A DNA stretch of 64,000 bases, from assembly GCF_900100075.1 (NCBI RefSeq), contig NZ_FNEG01000003.1, positions 310,001 to 374,000 of the forward strand, written 5' to 3'. The translations under genes and the position numbers were made by a program. The stretch's first letter is position 1. Every line of letters starts with the position of its first letter. Source of the stretch: Chryseobacterium jejuense (GTDB taxonomy: Bacteria > Bacteroidota > Bacteroidia > Flavobacteriales > Weeksellaceae). Below, piece by piece: positions 50,676-59,991 of the stretch. Below the pieces are notes generated by a model. It had not been told where the DNA came from. It saw only the letters and a program-made list of their open reading frames with translations, and did no database searches.

Positions 50676-51839
50676 ATGTCAAATACCGCTACACTTCCAA
50701 ATTGGGAAAATTTAGTAAAAAAACAGCTTAAAACAGAGGATATTTATCCTATTCTGGAAAAGGAAAACCTGGAAGGAATAGAAGTAAGACCTTTCTATAC
50801 AGAGGTTAAAAAACCTCTGGTAAATCTGCCAAGAGTTGAAGAAAGTACCCATTTGGTGGCTAGATATCACGAAAGTCTGGAAGAAGAAGTATTTGCATTT
50901 TTACTTGATCAGAATGTAGAAGATCTGAGCGAGAAAACCCTCTTTGTCAACAATAAAGAACTTGCAGGACATATTACACCTCAGGATGAAGATCAATATT
51001 TTTCTTTAATTGACGTCTTCAATGAAAAAGACGCAATAATTGACGATCAATTGGCAAAGGAATTATTGGCAAAAGGATTCAAAAGAAGTATTTGTGTAGA
51101 TATTTCACTGCATCAGAATGCAGGAGCTGCTATCTATCAGCAATTAGGGATTGCTTTGGCAAAAACAAAAGAGCTGGTAGAAGTATATGGCGCTGAAATT
51201 CTCAATACATTAATCTTCAGAATTGCCGTAGGAGGTAATTATTTCTTTGAAATGGCAAAACTAAGAGCCTTTAAAATGGTTTTTAACCAGCTTTCCAAAG
51301 AATATGGATTGGATGAGATTCCTTACATCTTTGCAGAGACTTCTCTTAGAAATAAGGCTGTTTCTGATAATGAAAACAACCTGATCCGTTCTACATTGGA
51401 ATTAGCTTCAGCAATGATTGGTGGGGCAGATGCCGTTTTTACAAACAATTATCTTGTAAACAGAAGTACAGATAACTCTGAGGAAATTTCTTTCAAGCAG
51501 CAGATTGTTCTGGCGTATGAAAGTATCATCAATGTATTTGAAGATGCTGGAAACGGAAGCTTCTATATTGAAGATGTTACTCAACAGATTGCAGACAAGG
51601 CTTGGGAGTTATTTGTTGAAATGGAAGAAGCTGGAGGCTATCTTGAACTTTTAAAACAGGGAGTAGTTCAAAAAAAGATCTACGACCATGCTATTGAAGA
51701 GCAACAGTGGATAGAAGAAGGGAAAATAAAGCTGATAGGAGTCAATCTGTACCCTAAATTAGACGTTAAAAAGTCGATTGCAGATTTATACGACGAAAAA
51801 GAAATAAAAGCCGTTCGCTGGGCTGAAATGTTTGAATAA
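50676..51839 (+). CDS. mutA: Methylmalonyl-CoA mutase small (beta) subunit
   Basis: A 387-residue protein of the methylmalonyl-CoA mutase family. The small subunit supports the catalytic large subunit, which interconverts succinyl-CoA and methylmalonyl-CoA with adenosylcobalamin. Supporting stretches are NWENLVKKQLKTEDIYPILEKE, ALAKTKELVEVYGAEIL and FRIAVGGNYFFEMAKLRAFKMVF (TIM-barrel interface), and DAVFTNNYLVNRS. The C-terminal B12-binding domain is missing, as expected for this subunit. It is shorter than many small subunits. The large subunit usually follows, but here a secreted protein, DinB and a methyltransferase follow. Confidence 0.92.
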   Translation: MSNTATLPNWENLVKKQLKTEDIYPILEKENLEGIEVRPFYTEVKKPLVNLPRVEESTHLVARYHESLEEEVFAFLLDQNVEDLSEKTLFVNNKELAGHITPQDEDQYFSLIDVFNEKDAIIDDQLAKELLAKGFKRSICVDISLHQNAGAAIYQQLGIALAKTKELVEVYGAEILNTLIFRIAVGGNYFFEMAKLRAFKMVFNQLSKEYGLDEIPYIFAETSLRNKAVSDNENNLIRSTLELASAMIGGADAVFTNNYLVNRSTDNSEEISFKQQIVLAYESIINVFEDAGNGSFYIEDVTQQIADKAWELFVEMEEAGGYLELLKQGVVQKKIYDHAIEEQQWIEEGKIKLIGVNLYPKLDVKKSIADLYDEKEIKAVRWAEMFE

Positions 51840-51854
51840 AACATTAATTATACC

Positions 51855-52304
51855 ATGAAAAAAAGCTTCTTAATTTTCCTTTTATTGTTTTTCGGATTAT
51901 GTTTTTCTCAAACCGAGAAAGATTTGTATGGAAAGTGGGTAGGAACAGATGCGGGTAGCTATGGCTCATTCACGTTTTTTTCCGATGGTTTTGTAAAAGC
52001 AGAGCTTGAAGGATTGAATATTGATGGTAGAAATCATGTAATTCCTGATGGACCAAATAAAGGAAAAATTGGACATGTGAAATATACTGCTGATTTTTCA
52101 AAAAAAATAATTAAATTTAATTTGATTGGATCATACAATGATTTCAATAATAAACTTGAAGAAAGTAAATTTTTAAGTGGACTTATTAAATTTATTAATG
52201 AGGATGAATTGCTACTGTTCTTCGACTTTGAAAACGAAACCCCGGCAGATATTGATCCTGCATCTCCAAATGTAATAACACTGCGTAGAGAAAAAGGCTT
52301 ATAG
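51855..52304 (+). CDS. Small secreted protein (lipocalin-like pattern)
   Basis: A 149-residue protein with a signal peptide (about 1-19, ending CFSQ). The start TEKDLYGKWVGTDAGSYGSFTFFSDGFVKAELEG resembles the G-x-W and strand pattern of small lipocalin-like proteins, but the assignment is not certain. It ends ITLRREKGL. It is 15 bases after mutA and 8 bases before a DinB gene, so is probably co-transcribed. No known function. Confidence 0.72.
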   Translation: MKKSFLIFLLLFFGLCFSQTEKDLYGKWVGTDAGSYGSFTFFSDGFVKAELEGLNIDGRNHVIPDGPNKGKIGHVKYTADFSKKIIKFNLIGSYNDFNNKLEESKFLSGLIKFINEDELLLFFDFENETPADIDPASPNVITLRREKGL

Positions 52305-52312
52305 TTTTAGGA

Positions 52313-52759
52313 ATGAAAGAAAAACTGATTGATTTATTTGAATACACCTATCATTTCAATGTTGAGATGATTAAAGTGATCTCTGAAAACAGAGAACTTG
52401 TAGATGATAAAACAATCAATCTCATTAATCACACGCTTAATGCACAACAAATCTGGAATGCCCGGATACTGGGAGAGACCACCTTTGAAGTGTGGCAAAT
52501 CAACCCTTTTGAATCCCTGATAGAAATCAATCATGGGAATTTTCTTAAAAGCATTGATATTATCACCAATCTTGATCTCGAAAAGAGAATAGAATATCAG
52601 AATTCAAGAGGAACGAAATTTGAGAACAGTATTTTTGAAATGCTTTTTCATGCAGTGAATCACTCTACCTATCACAGAGGGCAAATCAATTCTTTGCTCA
52701 AACAGAATGGGATAACCCCTGTATTGACTGACTATATTTTTTATAAGAGAAACCCTTAA
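52313..52759 (+). CDS. DinB family protein
   Basis: A 148-residue four-helix protein of the DinB/YfiT fold. Its metal-binding His set is visible: LINHTLNAQQIWN and HAVNHSTYHRGQINSLL. The NxxH..H arrangement matches the usual three-His site. Members are metal-dependent transferases or hydrolases (for example thiol transfer to small compounds); the substrate is unknown. It starts 8 bases after the preceding gene. Confidence 0.9.
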   Translation: MKEKLIDLFEYTYHFNVEMIKVISENRELVDDKTINLINHTLNAQQIWNARILGETTFEVWQINPFESLIEINHGNFLKSIDIITNLDLEKRIEYQNSRGTKFENSIFEMLFHAVNHSTYHRGQINSLLKQNGITPVLTDYIFYKRNP

Positions 52760-52766
52760 TATAATG

Positions 52767-52862
52767 ATGCTTCGATTCCATTCAGCATGACATTATTACA
52801 AATTAATTGTAAGAATAAAACAATTAGTATTAGAGATGCCATGCTAAGCGGAATCGAAGTAT
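52767..52862. repeat. Palindromic repeat pair overlapping the apparent 5' end of the methyltransferase ORF
   Basis: The arm ATGCTTCGATTCCATTCAGC (from 52767 to 52790) and its inverted counterpart (52839-52862) agree at about 20 of 24 positions. The GCTTCGA...TCAGCATGACA core resembles a palindrome widespread in Bacteroidota (recalled). It provides an ATG at 52787 and a second at 52841 by chance. Confidence 0.75.
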
Positions 52863-52894
52863 TCATATTATTATTTACAATCTGGAACAAATCT

Positions 52895-54043
52895 GTGGGA
52901 AACAAACTATTAAACAAAGAAGTTCAAGACTATATCAACGCAAATCTAAAGGCAGATCTGCACTCATTACTATTAAAAAAATCTCCGTTTCCTGAAGTTT
53001 CTATGCAGGAAATTGTACAACAAATTAAAGGAAAACAGGTAGCAGAGAAAAAGTTTCCTTTCCTATTGAAGGATGGAGTTATTTTTCCACCACAGCTCAA
53101 TATGGAGCAATCATCATCTGAAAAGACGGCTCTTTATAAATCTCAGATTTTAAAAGGTAAAAAGTTTATTGATCTAACCAGCGGTTTTGGAATTGATGCT
53201 TATTATCTATCTCAAAATTTTGAAGATATTACTTTAATAGAGCAAAATATAGAGCTTTTAGAGATTGTTGAGCACAATTGGAATGTTCTAGAGAAGAAAG
53301 CAAGATTTATCAATCAGAAATTAGAAGATTTTTTAAATGAAAATCAGGAAAACTTTGATAGCATTTATCTTGACCCAGCCCGAAGAGATCAGAATAAAAA
53401 CAAGGTTTTTCTTTTGGAGGATCTTTCCCCGAACATCCTTGAAATCCAGGAAAAATTGATGTCAATATCAAGTCAGGTGATTATTAAGCTTTCACCATTA
53501 ATTGACCTGAAATATCTTGTTTCAGTTGTACCCAATATTTTCAGACTTGATATTATTGCGCTTAAAAATGATGTAAAAGAAGTGGTAGCCTTTGTATCTG
53601 GAGAAAAGAAGAAAGGAATTTTTTGCAACTGTGTGAACCTTGAAAGTGGAGAATCTGACTTTAGTTTCACATTTGGGGATGAAGAAAATGCTCAATCGGA
53701 GTACTCTGAACCTGAAAAATTCATTTACATTCCCAATAATTCCATTTTAAAGGCTGGAACTTTTAATTTAGTTTCTGAAAAATTCGGGGTTAAAAAATTA
53801 CATCCCAATACTCACTTATATACTTCTTCTGAAAAGATTACCGAATTCCCTGGAAGAATTTTCGAAATGGAAGTTATTGATTCTAAAAAGATTAAAAAGA
53901 AGGAGCAATACAATATTATTTCAAAAAACTATCCTCTAAAACCTGAGGAGATCAAAAAGAAATATGGATTAAAAGATGGTGGAAATGCCTACCTTATTTT
54001 TACACAGTCCAAAAAAGGGAAAATTATTTTAAAATCAGTATAA
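52895..54043 (+). CDS. Class I SAM-dependent methyltransferase with THUMP-like domain
   Basis: A methyltransferase-fold protein; the frame is open from 52787. The first 36 residues are encoded by the repeat at 52767-52862 and are hydrophobic, so a GTG at 52895 (MGNKLLNKEVQDYINANL, 382 aa) is a better start. Motif I is FIDLTSGFGIDAYYLS, with acidic LIEQNIEL after it, and motif IV is SIYLDPARRDQN. The C-terminal part (KKYGLKDGGNAYLIFTQSK) resembles THUMP-like domains. It may methylate RNA or a protein; no target is known. It is 28 bases after DinB, or 136 with the later start. Confidence 0.82.
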   Translation: MGNKLLNKEVQDYINANLKADLHSLLLKKSPFPEVSMQEIVQQIKGKQVAEKKFPFLLKDGVIFPPQLNMEQSSSEKTALYKSQILKGKKFIDLTSGFGIDAYYLSQNFEDITLIEQNIELLEIVEHNWNVLEKKARFINQKLEDFLNENQENFDSIYLDPARRDQNKNKVFLLEDLSPNILEIQEKLMSISSQVIIKLSPLIDLKYLVSVVPNIFRLDIIALKNDVKEVVAFVSGEKKKGIFCNCVNLESGESDFSFTFGDEENAQSEYSEPEKFIYIPNNSILKAGTFNLVSEKFGVKKLHPNTHLYTSSEKITEFPGRIFEMEVIDSKKIKKKEQYNIISKNYPLKPEEIKKKYGLKDGGNAYLIFTQSKKGKIILKSV

Positions 54044-54180
54044 AAATGTTGCCAAAAGAAACAGGATTTCTTAATTTTGGGCAATCAAAAATTAGAGCAT
54101 GAAATCGCTCGCTGTTTAGCTTAATAGAATAAACTAAAATAGTGCGGTTCCATATGACATTTAAAAAATAAATTTTACAT

Positions 54181-54456
54181 ATGAAAAAATTAGTTATATG
54201 TTTAGCGATTGCAACGGTAGCTGTAAGCTGTAAAAAAGTACCGCAGGGTGGAAATAAAGGTACTTTGAAACTTGAAGAAGGAGTAGATAGATATTCTGAT
54301 GATGCTCAGGGTGGAGAAGCTCATGCTACACATGGGGCTGCTGCTGAACATAAGGAAGAAGCAGCTAAACCAGAAGTTGCAGCTCCTAAAACAGATAGTA
54401 CTGCTGCTGCAAAGCCTGCTGAAAAAAAGGAAGAGGCTCCAAAAGCTGAACACTAA
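54181..54456 (+). CDS. Small Ala/Lys/Glu-rich lipoprotein
   Basis: A 91-residue product with lipobox VAVSC (Cys17). The mature part is low complexity, rich in Ala, Lys, Glu, Pro and His (EAHATHGAAAEHKEEAAKPEV). No domain was recognised. Membrane-anchored and probably a spacer or cell-surface protein. It is followed by a strong terminator, and the next gene is a separate unit. Confidence 0.75.
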   Translation: MKKLVICLAIATVAVSCKKVPQGGNKGTLKLEEGVDRYSDDAQGGEAHATHGAAAEHKEEAAKPEVAAPKTDSTAAAKPAEKKEEAPKAEH

Positions 54457-54475
54457 TTATTAGTATACAATATAA

Positions 54476-54506
54476 AAATGCCCTGTTTTTTGACAGGGCA
54501 TTTTTT
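54476..54506 (+). terminator. Terminator after the small lipoprotein gene
   Basis: An 11-bp stem (TGCCCTGT with ACAGGGCA plus A-T pairs) and six T residues. Confidence 0.92.
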
Positions 54507-54626
54507 ATTTTTAAAAATCACTAACAGGGCAATCATCAGGAAATAATATTTTTCTTTAGAAAATCCTGTGTTTTTACTTGGTCCAGCGGTGCATTTTTTT
54601 TAATTTTAACAAAATAAAATTTTACA

Positions 54627-56006
54627 ATGCAAGAGACATTAAATTACATCAACGAAAACAAACAGCGTTTCGTGGATGAATTATTTGAGTTATTGAGAAT
54701 CCCTTCTATTTCTGCAGATCCGGCATATAAAGATGATGTATTGAAGTGTGCGGATGTATGTGCAGAACACCTTAAGAATGCAGGAGCTGACAATGTTGAA
54801 ATATGTGAAACTAAAGGTTACCCTATCGTTTTCGGAGAAAAAATTATAGATACAAACCTTCCAACGGTATTGGTTTACGGACACTACGACGTACAGCCTG
54901 CAGATCCATTGGAATTATGGAGAAAGCCACCTTTCGAGCCTTATATCGAGAAAACGGAACTTCACCCGGACGGAGCTATCTTTGCAAGAGGAGCTGCAGA
55001 TGATAAAGGACAGTTCTTTATGCACCTGAAAGCGTTTGAAGCAATGATGAGAACCAATACACTTCCTTGCAACGTTAAATTTATTCTGGAAGGAGAAGAA
55101 GAAGTAGGATCTGTAAGTTTAGGAGACTTTGTGAATGAAAACAAAGAAAAACTATCTTGTGACTCTATTCTGATTTCAGATACACATATCTATAGCAATG
55201 AACAACCAACTGTTACAACAGGACTAAGAGGATTAAGCTATGTAGAAGTAGAAGTGGAAGGACCGAACAGAGACCTTCACTCAGGACTTTATGGTGGAGC
55301 GGTTCCAAACCCGATTCATGTATTGTCTAGAATGATTGCTAATCTTATTGATGAAAATGGGCATATCACTATTGACGGTTTCTATGATAATGTGGAGATT
55401 GTATCTGATGCCGACAGAACAGAAATGAATAAACTAAAGGATAATCCTGAAGAATTCAAAAAATCTATCGGATTGAGCAATATTGAAGGAGAAAAAGGAT
55501 ATACAACTTTAGAAAGAGCTTCTATTCGTCCTACTTTAGACTGTAATGGTATCTGGGGTGGATATACAGGAGAAGGGGCTAAAACAGTAATTCCTTCCAA
55601 AGCTTTCGCTAAAATTTCAATGCGTTTGGTTCCTTACCAGACTCCTGAAGAAATTACAGAGAAATTCACGAAATATTTCGAAAAAATTGCTCCGGATACT
55701 GTAAAAGTAAAAGTAACGCCTCACCACGGAGGAATGCCTTATGTATTACAAAGTGATACCAAAGAATTCTTAGCGGCTAAAAAGGCTATGGAAACAGCAT
55801 TTGGGAAAGAAGTATTACCATACAGAAGTGGTGGAAGTATTCCAATTACAGCTATGTTCGAGAAGGTTTTAGGAGCTAAGTCAGTATTGATGGGCTTTGG
55901 GTTGGATTCTGATGCGATCCACTCTCCAAACGAGCACTATGGATTATTTAATTTCTACAAAGGAATTGAAAGTATTCCATTATTTTTTGAAAATTATTCA
56001 AAATAA
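54627..56006 (+). CDS. M20-family dipeptidase
   Basis: A 459-residue zinc metallopeptidase. The first metal motif is VYGHYDVQPADP (about residues 87-98), followed by RGAADDKGQFFMH (bridging Asp) and LEGEEEVGSVSL (general-base and metal Glu). GLRGLSYVEVEVEGPNRDLHSG and the final HSPNEH motif complete the site. The lid/dimerisation domain spans about 205-370. It removes amino acids from dipeptides in the cytoplasm (no signal peptide). Monocistronic, with a terminator. Confidence 0.95.
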   Translation: MQETLNYINENKQRFVDELFELLRIPSISADPAYKDDVLKCADVCAEHLKNAGADNVEICETKGYPIVFGEKIIDTNLPTVLVYGHYDVQPADPLELWRKPPFEPYIEKTELHPDGAIFARGAADDKGQFFMHLKAFEAMMRTNTLPCNVKFILEGEEEVGSVSLGDFVNENKEKLSCDSILISDTHIYSNEQPTVTTGLRGLSYVEVEVEGPNRDLHSGLYGGAVPNPIHVLSRMIANLIDENGHITIDGFYDNVEIVSDADRTEMNKLKDNPEEFKKSIGLSNIEGEKGYTTLERASIRPTLDCNGIWGGYTGEGAKTVIPSKAFAKISMRLVPYQTPEEITEKFTKYFEKIAPDTVKVKVTPHHGGMPYVLQSDTKEFLAAKKAMETAFGKEVLPYRSGGSIPITAMFEKVLGAKSVLMGFGLDSDAIHSPNEHYGLFNFYKGIESIPLFFENYSK

Positions 56007-56034
56007 ATATTGAATACAACCATATATAATTTAT

Positions 56035-56069
56035 AACCAGGCGCTTCTTATAAGCGCCTGGTTTTTTTT
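56035..56069 (+). terminator. Terminator after the dipeptidase gene
   Basis: A 12-bp perfect stem (56035-56046 with 56052-56063), five-base loop and T-run. Confidence 0.93.
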
Positions 56070-56275
56070 AACCTATGGTAAAAACTAAAAGAATGAATAA
56101 TTCCTTGAAAAGAGTTTTTATGAAAAAAAATATATTTTGAGTTTAATTAGAATAATAATAAAATACAGCCTATAAAAAGATAAACCCTCTGAAAACAAAA
56201 GCTTTATTTTTTATTTGTAGATAGTTATTTCACTATTCAAGGAAAGTTTATATTTTTATTCCAAACTTGAAAACT

Positions 56276-57193
56276 ATGAAAAAAATCTACTCAATCGCTT
56301 GCGCTTTATTGGGGGTGTTTTGCATTGCCCAACAGGCGGTATCTTTTGAAGATATTGAAGGTTTTATGACCGGAAATATTCACGGACAAGGAGCATGGAT
56401 CAGTACTCCTACAGGTGGCAATCCTGAAAACGTTACCCATCAGACGATCAGTACAGATGCGGCGACCGATGGAAACAGTGCTCTGAAAATTGTTAGAGAA
56501 TCCATTTATGGCATTCAGCCGGAACCTATTATTGGTGGGTTTTATAATTTAGGAACTCCACTTACCAGTACCCATTTTTCAGTTTCATTTGATATTAATA
56601 TGTCCCAGCTTAACGAATCTGTGTTTGGCTTTCAGGGTGTAGATTATGTGAATGAGAAGACTGTAGTAAGAGTGGACTTTGATAAAACAGGGATAATAAA
56701 AATTTTAAATAAGGATCCAAATGTTCAGAATATGGTTTCTACTTCCGGAGTTTGGGCTCCCAATGCATGGTATAGAGTTAAGATAGTAGGCACGGCAATG
56801 GAGACCAGATATTATTTGAATGATACTTTAATTTATGCAGAACCGGTTTCAAGCCCTCTTGCTATGGACCAGCTGCGATTTGTTCACAATAATGGACTAG
56901 GAACAGCCTATTTTGATAATATTAAAATTAATGATGAATTGATGTTGTCTGTTAAAGAAACAATGCCGGATGCTAAAACATTCATTCTATATCCTAATCC
57001 TGTAACGGATCTTCTTCATATCAAATCCAAAGAAAACGTAAACAAAGTGGAAATCTATGATATCAGTGGAAGAAAAATGTCTGCAGATTTGAATGACAAT
57101 CAAGTAAATGTTAAAAACCTGAATCCAGGAAGCTATATTATTAACATTGAAACGAAAAAAGGTAAAACTACTGAGAAGTTTATTAAAAAATAA
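56276..57193 (+). CDS. Secreted T9SS cargo protein with a lectin-like domain
   Basis: Start set at ATG 56276 (MKKIYSIACALLGVFCIAQ, signal peptide); a TTG at 56267 would add three residues. The 305 residues comprise a concanavalin/LamG-like beta-sandwich (about 20-215: AVSFEDIEGFMTG, HFSVSFDINMSQLNESVFGF, WYRVKIVGTAMETRYYLNDT, YFDNIKIND). The T9SS type A sorting domain (about 230-305: FILYPNPVTDLLHIKS, KVEIYDISGRKM, LNPGSYIINIETKKG) ends TEKFIKK. A surface-attached or released carbohydrate-binding role is likely, by fold. Ligand unknown. Confidence 0.85.
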   Translation: MKKIYSIACALLGVFCIAQQAVSFEDIEGFMTGNIHGQGAWISTPTGGNPENVTHQTISTDAATDGNSALKIVRESIYGIQPEPIIGGFYNLGTPLTSTHFSVSFDINMSQLNESVFGFQGVDYVNEKTVVRVDFDKTGIIKILNKDPNVQNMVSTSGVWAPNAWYRVKIVGTAMETRYYLNDTLIYAEPVSSPLAMDQLRFVHNNGLGTAYFDNIKINDELMLSVKETMPDAKTFILYPNPVTDLLHIKSKENVNKVEIYDISGRKMSADLNDNQVNVKNLNPGSYIINIETKKGKTTEKFIKK

Positions 57194-57218
57194 TACCTGA
57201 TAAATCTTAGTATCAGTA

Positions 57219-57243
57219 AAACGCTCCATTTGGAGCGTTTTTG
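57219..57243 (+). terminator. Terminator after the lectin-like gene
   Basis: A 10-bp perfect stem (57219-57228 with 57231-57240) and T-run. Confidence 0.9.
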
Positions 57244-57271
57244 TTATTTTAGAGAAATATTTTAAAACAAT

Positions 57272-57979
57272 ATGTCAAAAAATAAAACCGCATATATAAC
57301 AGGAGGAACCAAAGGGATAGGATTTGGGATTGCAAAAATTTTGCTTGAAAATGGAATTTCAGTAGCATTTTCAGGAAGAAAAAGAGAGGATGTTATGAAA
57401 GCTGAAGAAGATCTTAAACAGTATTCTGATAATGTCCTGGGAATTGTTTCTGATGTAAGAAGCCTTGAGAGTGAAGAAGAAGCTGTAAAATATACCATTG
57501 AAAAATTCGGGAGACTGGATTATGTAATTGCCAATGCAGGTTTAGGGATATTCAAACCCGTAGATGAACTAACTGCTGAAGAGTGGAATGATATGATAGA
57601 AACCAATCTTACTGGTGTTTTTTATACCTTAAAAGCTTCTGTAGAAGAACTTAAAAAGACAGAAGGCTATTATATTACCATTTCAAGCCTGGCGGGAGCT
57701 AATTTCTTTGAAAACGGAACAGGGTACAACGCTTCAAAATTCGGTGTTGTAGGATTTACACAGGCGGCTATGATTGATTTAAGAAAGTATAATATCAAAT
57801 CTACCGTAATAATGCCGGGATCAGTTGCCACCTATTTTAATGGAAATGTACCTTCAGAAAAAGACAATTGGAAGATCCAGCCTGAAGATATGGGGAATCT
57901 GATATTGGATATTTTAAAGATGAATTCGAGGGTTTTGCCTAGTAAAATTGAGTTTAGAGCAACAAAACCAGGCAAATAA
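57272..57979 (+). CDS. Short-chain dehydrogenase/reductase
   Basis: A 235-residue classical SDR. Rossmann motif TGGTKGIGFGIA (about 10-21), DVRS, NAGLG, catalytic Ser in ISSLAG and YxxxK in GYNASKFGV. The cofactor-specificity region (FSGRKRED) has an Arg after the second strand, favouring NADP(H). Substrate is unknown; the ketoacyl-reductase group is a good guess. Monocistronic, 150 bases before etfB. Confidence 0.93.
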   Translation: MSKNKTAYITGGTKGIGFGIAKILLENGISVAFSGRKREDVMKAEEDLKQYSDNVLGIVSDVRSLESEEEAVKYTIEKFGRLDYVIANAGLGIFKPVDELTAEEWNDMIETNLTGVFYTLKASVEELKKTEGYYITISSLAGANFFENGTGYNASKFGVVGFTQAAMIDLRKYNIKSTVIMPGSVATYFNGNVPSEKDNWKIQPEDMGNLILDILKMNSRVLPSKIEFRATKPGK

Positions 57980-58128
57980 ATACTTTTAATGTATTGAATA
58001 ATAATTTAATAAGTATTATGCATGCATAATATATTTTTTATTTATATTAGCAAAAATTAATTCAAACAAAATCTCTGCATAAAGTGTCATGATTTTATGC
58101 CTAAAAGAGAAAAAATAAAATAGTACAC

Positions 58129-58875
58129 ATGAAAATATTAGTTTGTATTAGTAGTGTTCCGGATACTACTTCCAAAATTAACTTTACAGCAGATAAATCT
58201 GCTTTCGACAAAAACGGAATTCAGTGGGTAATCAATCCACTAGATGAATTTGCATTGACAAAAGCGGTTAAACTTCAGGAATCTCAGGGAGCAACTGTAA
58301 CAGTAATCAATGTAGGAGATGCTGCTACAGAACCTGTAATCAGAAAAGCATTAGCCATTGGTGCTAATGATGCAGTAAGAGTAAACCTTGATCCAAAGGA
58401 TAGCTATTCTACAGCAAAAGAAATTGCAGCTGTAGCTCAAAACGGAGGATATGATTTGATCCTTTGTGGAAAAGAATCTATCGATTATAACGGTGGATCT
58501 GTACCGGGAATGGTCGCTCAGTTATTGAACCAGCCTTTCGTAAACGCATCTGTAGGATTAGATGTAAATGGAAGCGAAGCTACTGCAGTAAGAGAAATCG
58601 AAGGTGGAAAAGAAACTATTTCTGTTAAATTACCAGCAATTATCGCAGGTCAGAAAGGATTAGTGGATGAAAAAGACCTTATCATTCCAAACATGAGAGG
58701 GATTATGTCTGCAAGAACAAAGCCTTTACAAGTAGTAGAGCCTACTTCTTCAGAAGTTAAAGTTCAGGGAGTATCTTATGACAGTGTTCCACCAAGAGCA
58801 GCTGTGAAAATGGTTTCTCCGGACAATCTGGATGAATTGGTAAGATTACTTCACGAAGAAGCTAAAGTGATCTAA
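58129..58875 (+). CDS. etfB: Electron transfer flavoprotein subunit beta
   Basis: A 248-residue subunit of the soluble flavoprotein that carries electrons from acyl-CoA dehydrogenases to the respiratory chain. It starts MKILVCISSVPDTTSKINF and has the AMP-binding region VPGMVAQLLNQPFVNAS and the signature MSARTKPLQVVEP, with ending DELVRLLHEEAKVI. It is 41 bases ahead of etfA, in the usual order. Confidence 0.97.
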   Translation: MKILVCISSVPDTTSKINFTADKSAFDKNGIQWVINPLDEFALTKAVKLQESQGATVTVINVGDAATEPVIRKALAIGANDAVRVNLDPKDSYSTAKEIAAVAQNGGYDLILCGKESIDYNGGSVPGMVAQLLNQPFVNASVGLDVNGSEATAVREIEGGKETISVKLPAIIAGQKGLVDEKDLIIPNMRGIMSARTKPLQVVEPTSSEVKVQGVSYDSVPPRAAVKMVSPDNLDELVRLLHEEAKVI

Positions 58876-58916
58876 TTCTTGTAATCCTTTAATTTTTAAT
58901 CTTTAAATTTAAGAAA

Positions 58917-59864
58917 ATGGCAGTATTCGTATACGCAGAAAATATAAATGGAGTTTACAAAAAAGCAGCTTTTGAAGCAGTTGCTTACGCTAAAGCAGTT
59001 GCTGATAAAGCAGGAGATACCGTTACAGCGATCTCTGTAAACCCTACTGATTCTTCAGATTTATTATACAAATATGGAGCATCAAATGTGATCAATATCA
59101 AAGACGAAGGTCTTAAAAATTTCTCAGCAAAAGCATTTGCACAGGCTGTAAATGAAGTAGCTGACGGAAATATTATAGTTTTCCCTCACACTACAGATGC
59201 TTCTTCAGTAGCTCCTATGTTAGCGATCATGAAGAATTATTCTTTAATTACTAATGCATTAGAGGCTCCTGAAAGTCTTTCACCTTTCCAGGTGAAGAGA
59301 AGAGCATTCTCAGGAAAAGGATTTATGCATGCAAAAGCAGAAGGAAACGGAGTAATTGTTACAGTTTCTCAAAATGCTTTCGGTGTTAAAGAAAACGCTG
59401 TATCAGGTTCAGAAGAAGTGAAAAACTTATCTGTAGCTAATGATGATACTAAAGTGATTTCTCACGAACAAAGTTCAGGGAAATTAGACCTTAAAGAAGC
59501 TGAAGTAGTTGTTTCTGCAGGTAGAGGAATGAAAGGTCCTGAAAACTGGGGAATGGTTGAAGATTTAGCTAATGTTTTAGGAGCAGCTACAGCATGTTCT
59601 AAGCCTGTTTCTGACATTGGTTGGAGACCTCACACAGAACACGTAGGACAAACAGGTAAAGCAATTTCACCAAACCTTTATATTGCAATAGGAATTTCAG
59701 GAGCTATTCAGCACTTAGCTGGAGTTAACTCTTCAAAAACTATCGTAGTAATCAATAACGACGCTGAAGCACCTTTCTTCAAGTCTGCTGATTATGGAGT
59801 AGTAGGAGATGCATTCCAGATTATTCCTGCTTTAACAGAGAAAATCAAAGCAATCAAAGGATAA
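58917..59864 (+). CDS. etfA: Electron transfer flavoprotein subunit alpha
   Basis: A 315-residue FAD-binding subunit. The C-terminal FAD domain has VVSAGRGMKGPENWGMVEDLA, SDIGWRPHTEHVGQTGKAISPNLYIAIGISGAIQHLAG and INNDAEAPFFKSADYGVVGDAFQIIPAL (about 200-305). It forms a dimer with EtfB and links fatty-acid and amino-acid oxidation to quinone reduction. ETF-ubiquinone oxidoreductase is not adjacent. It ends at a terminator. Confidence 0.97.
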   Translation: MAVFVYAENINGVYKKAAFEAVAYAKAVADKAGDTVTAISVNPTDSSDLLYKYGASNVINIKDEGLKNFSAKAFAQAVNEVADGNIIVFPHTTDASSVAPMLAIMKNYSLITNALEAPESLSPFQVKRRAFSGKGFMHAKAEGNGVIVTVSQNAFGVKENAVSGSEEVKNLSVANDDTKVISHEQSSGKLDLKEAEVVVSAGRGMKGPENWGMVEDLANVLGAATACSKPVSDIGWRPHTEHVGQTGKAISPNLYIAIGISGAIQHLAGVNSSKTIVVINNDAEAPFFKSADYGVVGDAFQIIPALTEKIKAIKG

Positions 59865-59913
59865 TTCCTTGATTAAAAATATAAATAATCCGAATCCTAT
59901 CTGGTTATCAATT

Positions 59914-59945
59914 AAAGTCGAAAGAGAAATCTTTCGACTTTTTTA
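59914..59945 (+). terminator. Terminator after etfBA
   Basis: An 11-bp perfect stem (59914-59924 with 59931-59941), six-base loop and T-run. Confidence 0.9.
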
Positions 59946-59991
59946 TTTACTTGAATTACTTTATCTTGAAAGCGGGTAAATCTAACTCTAT

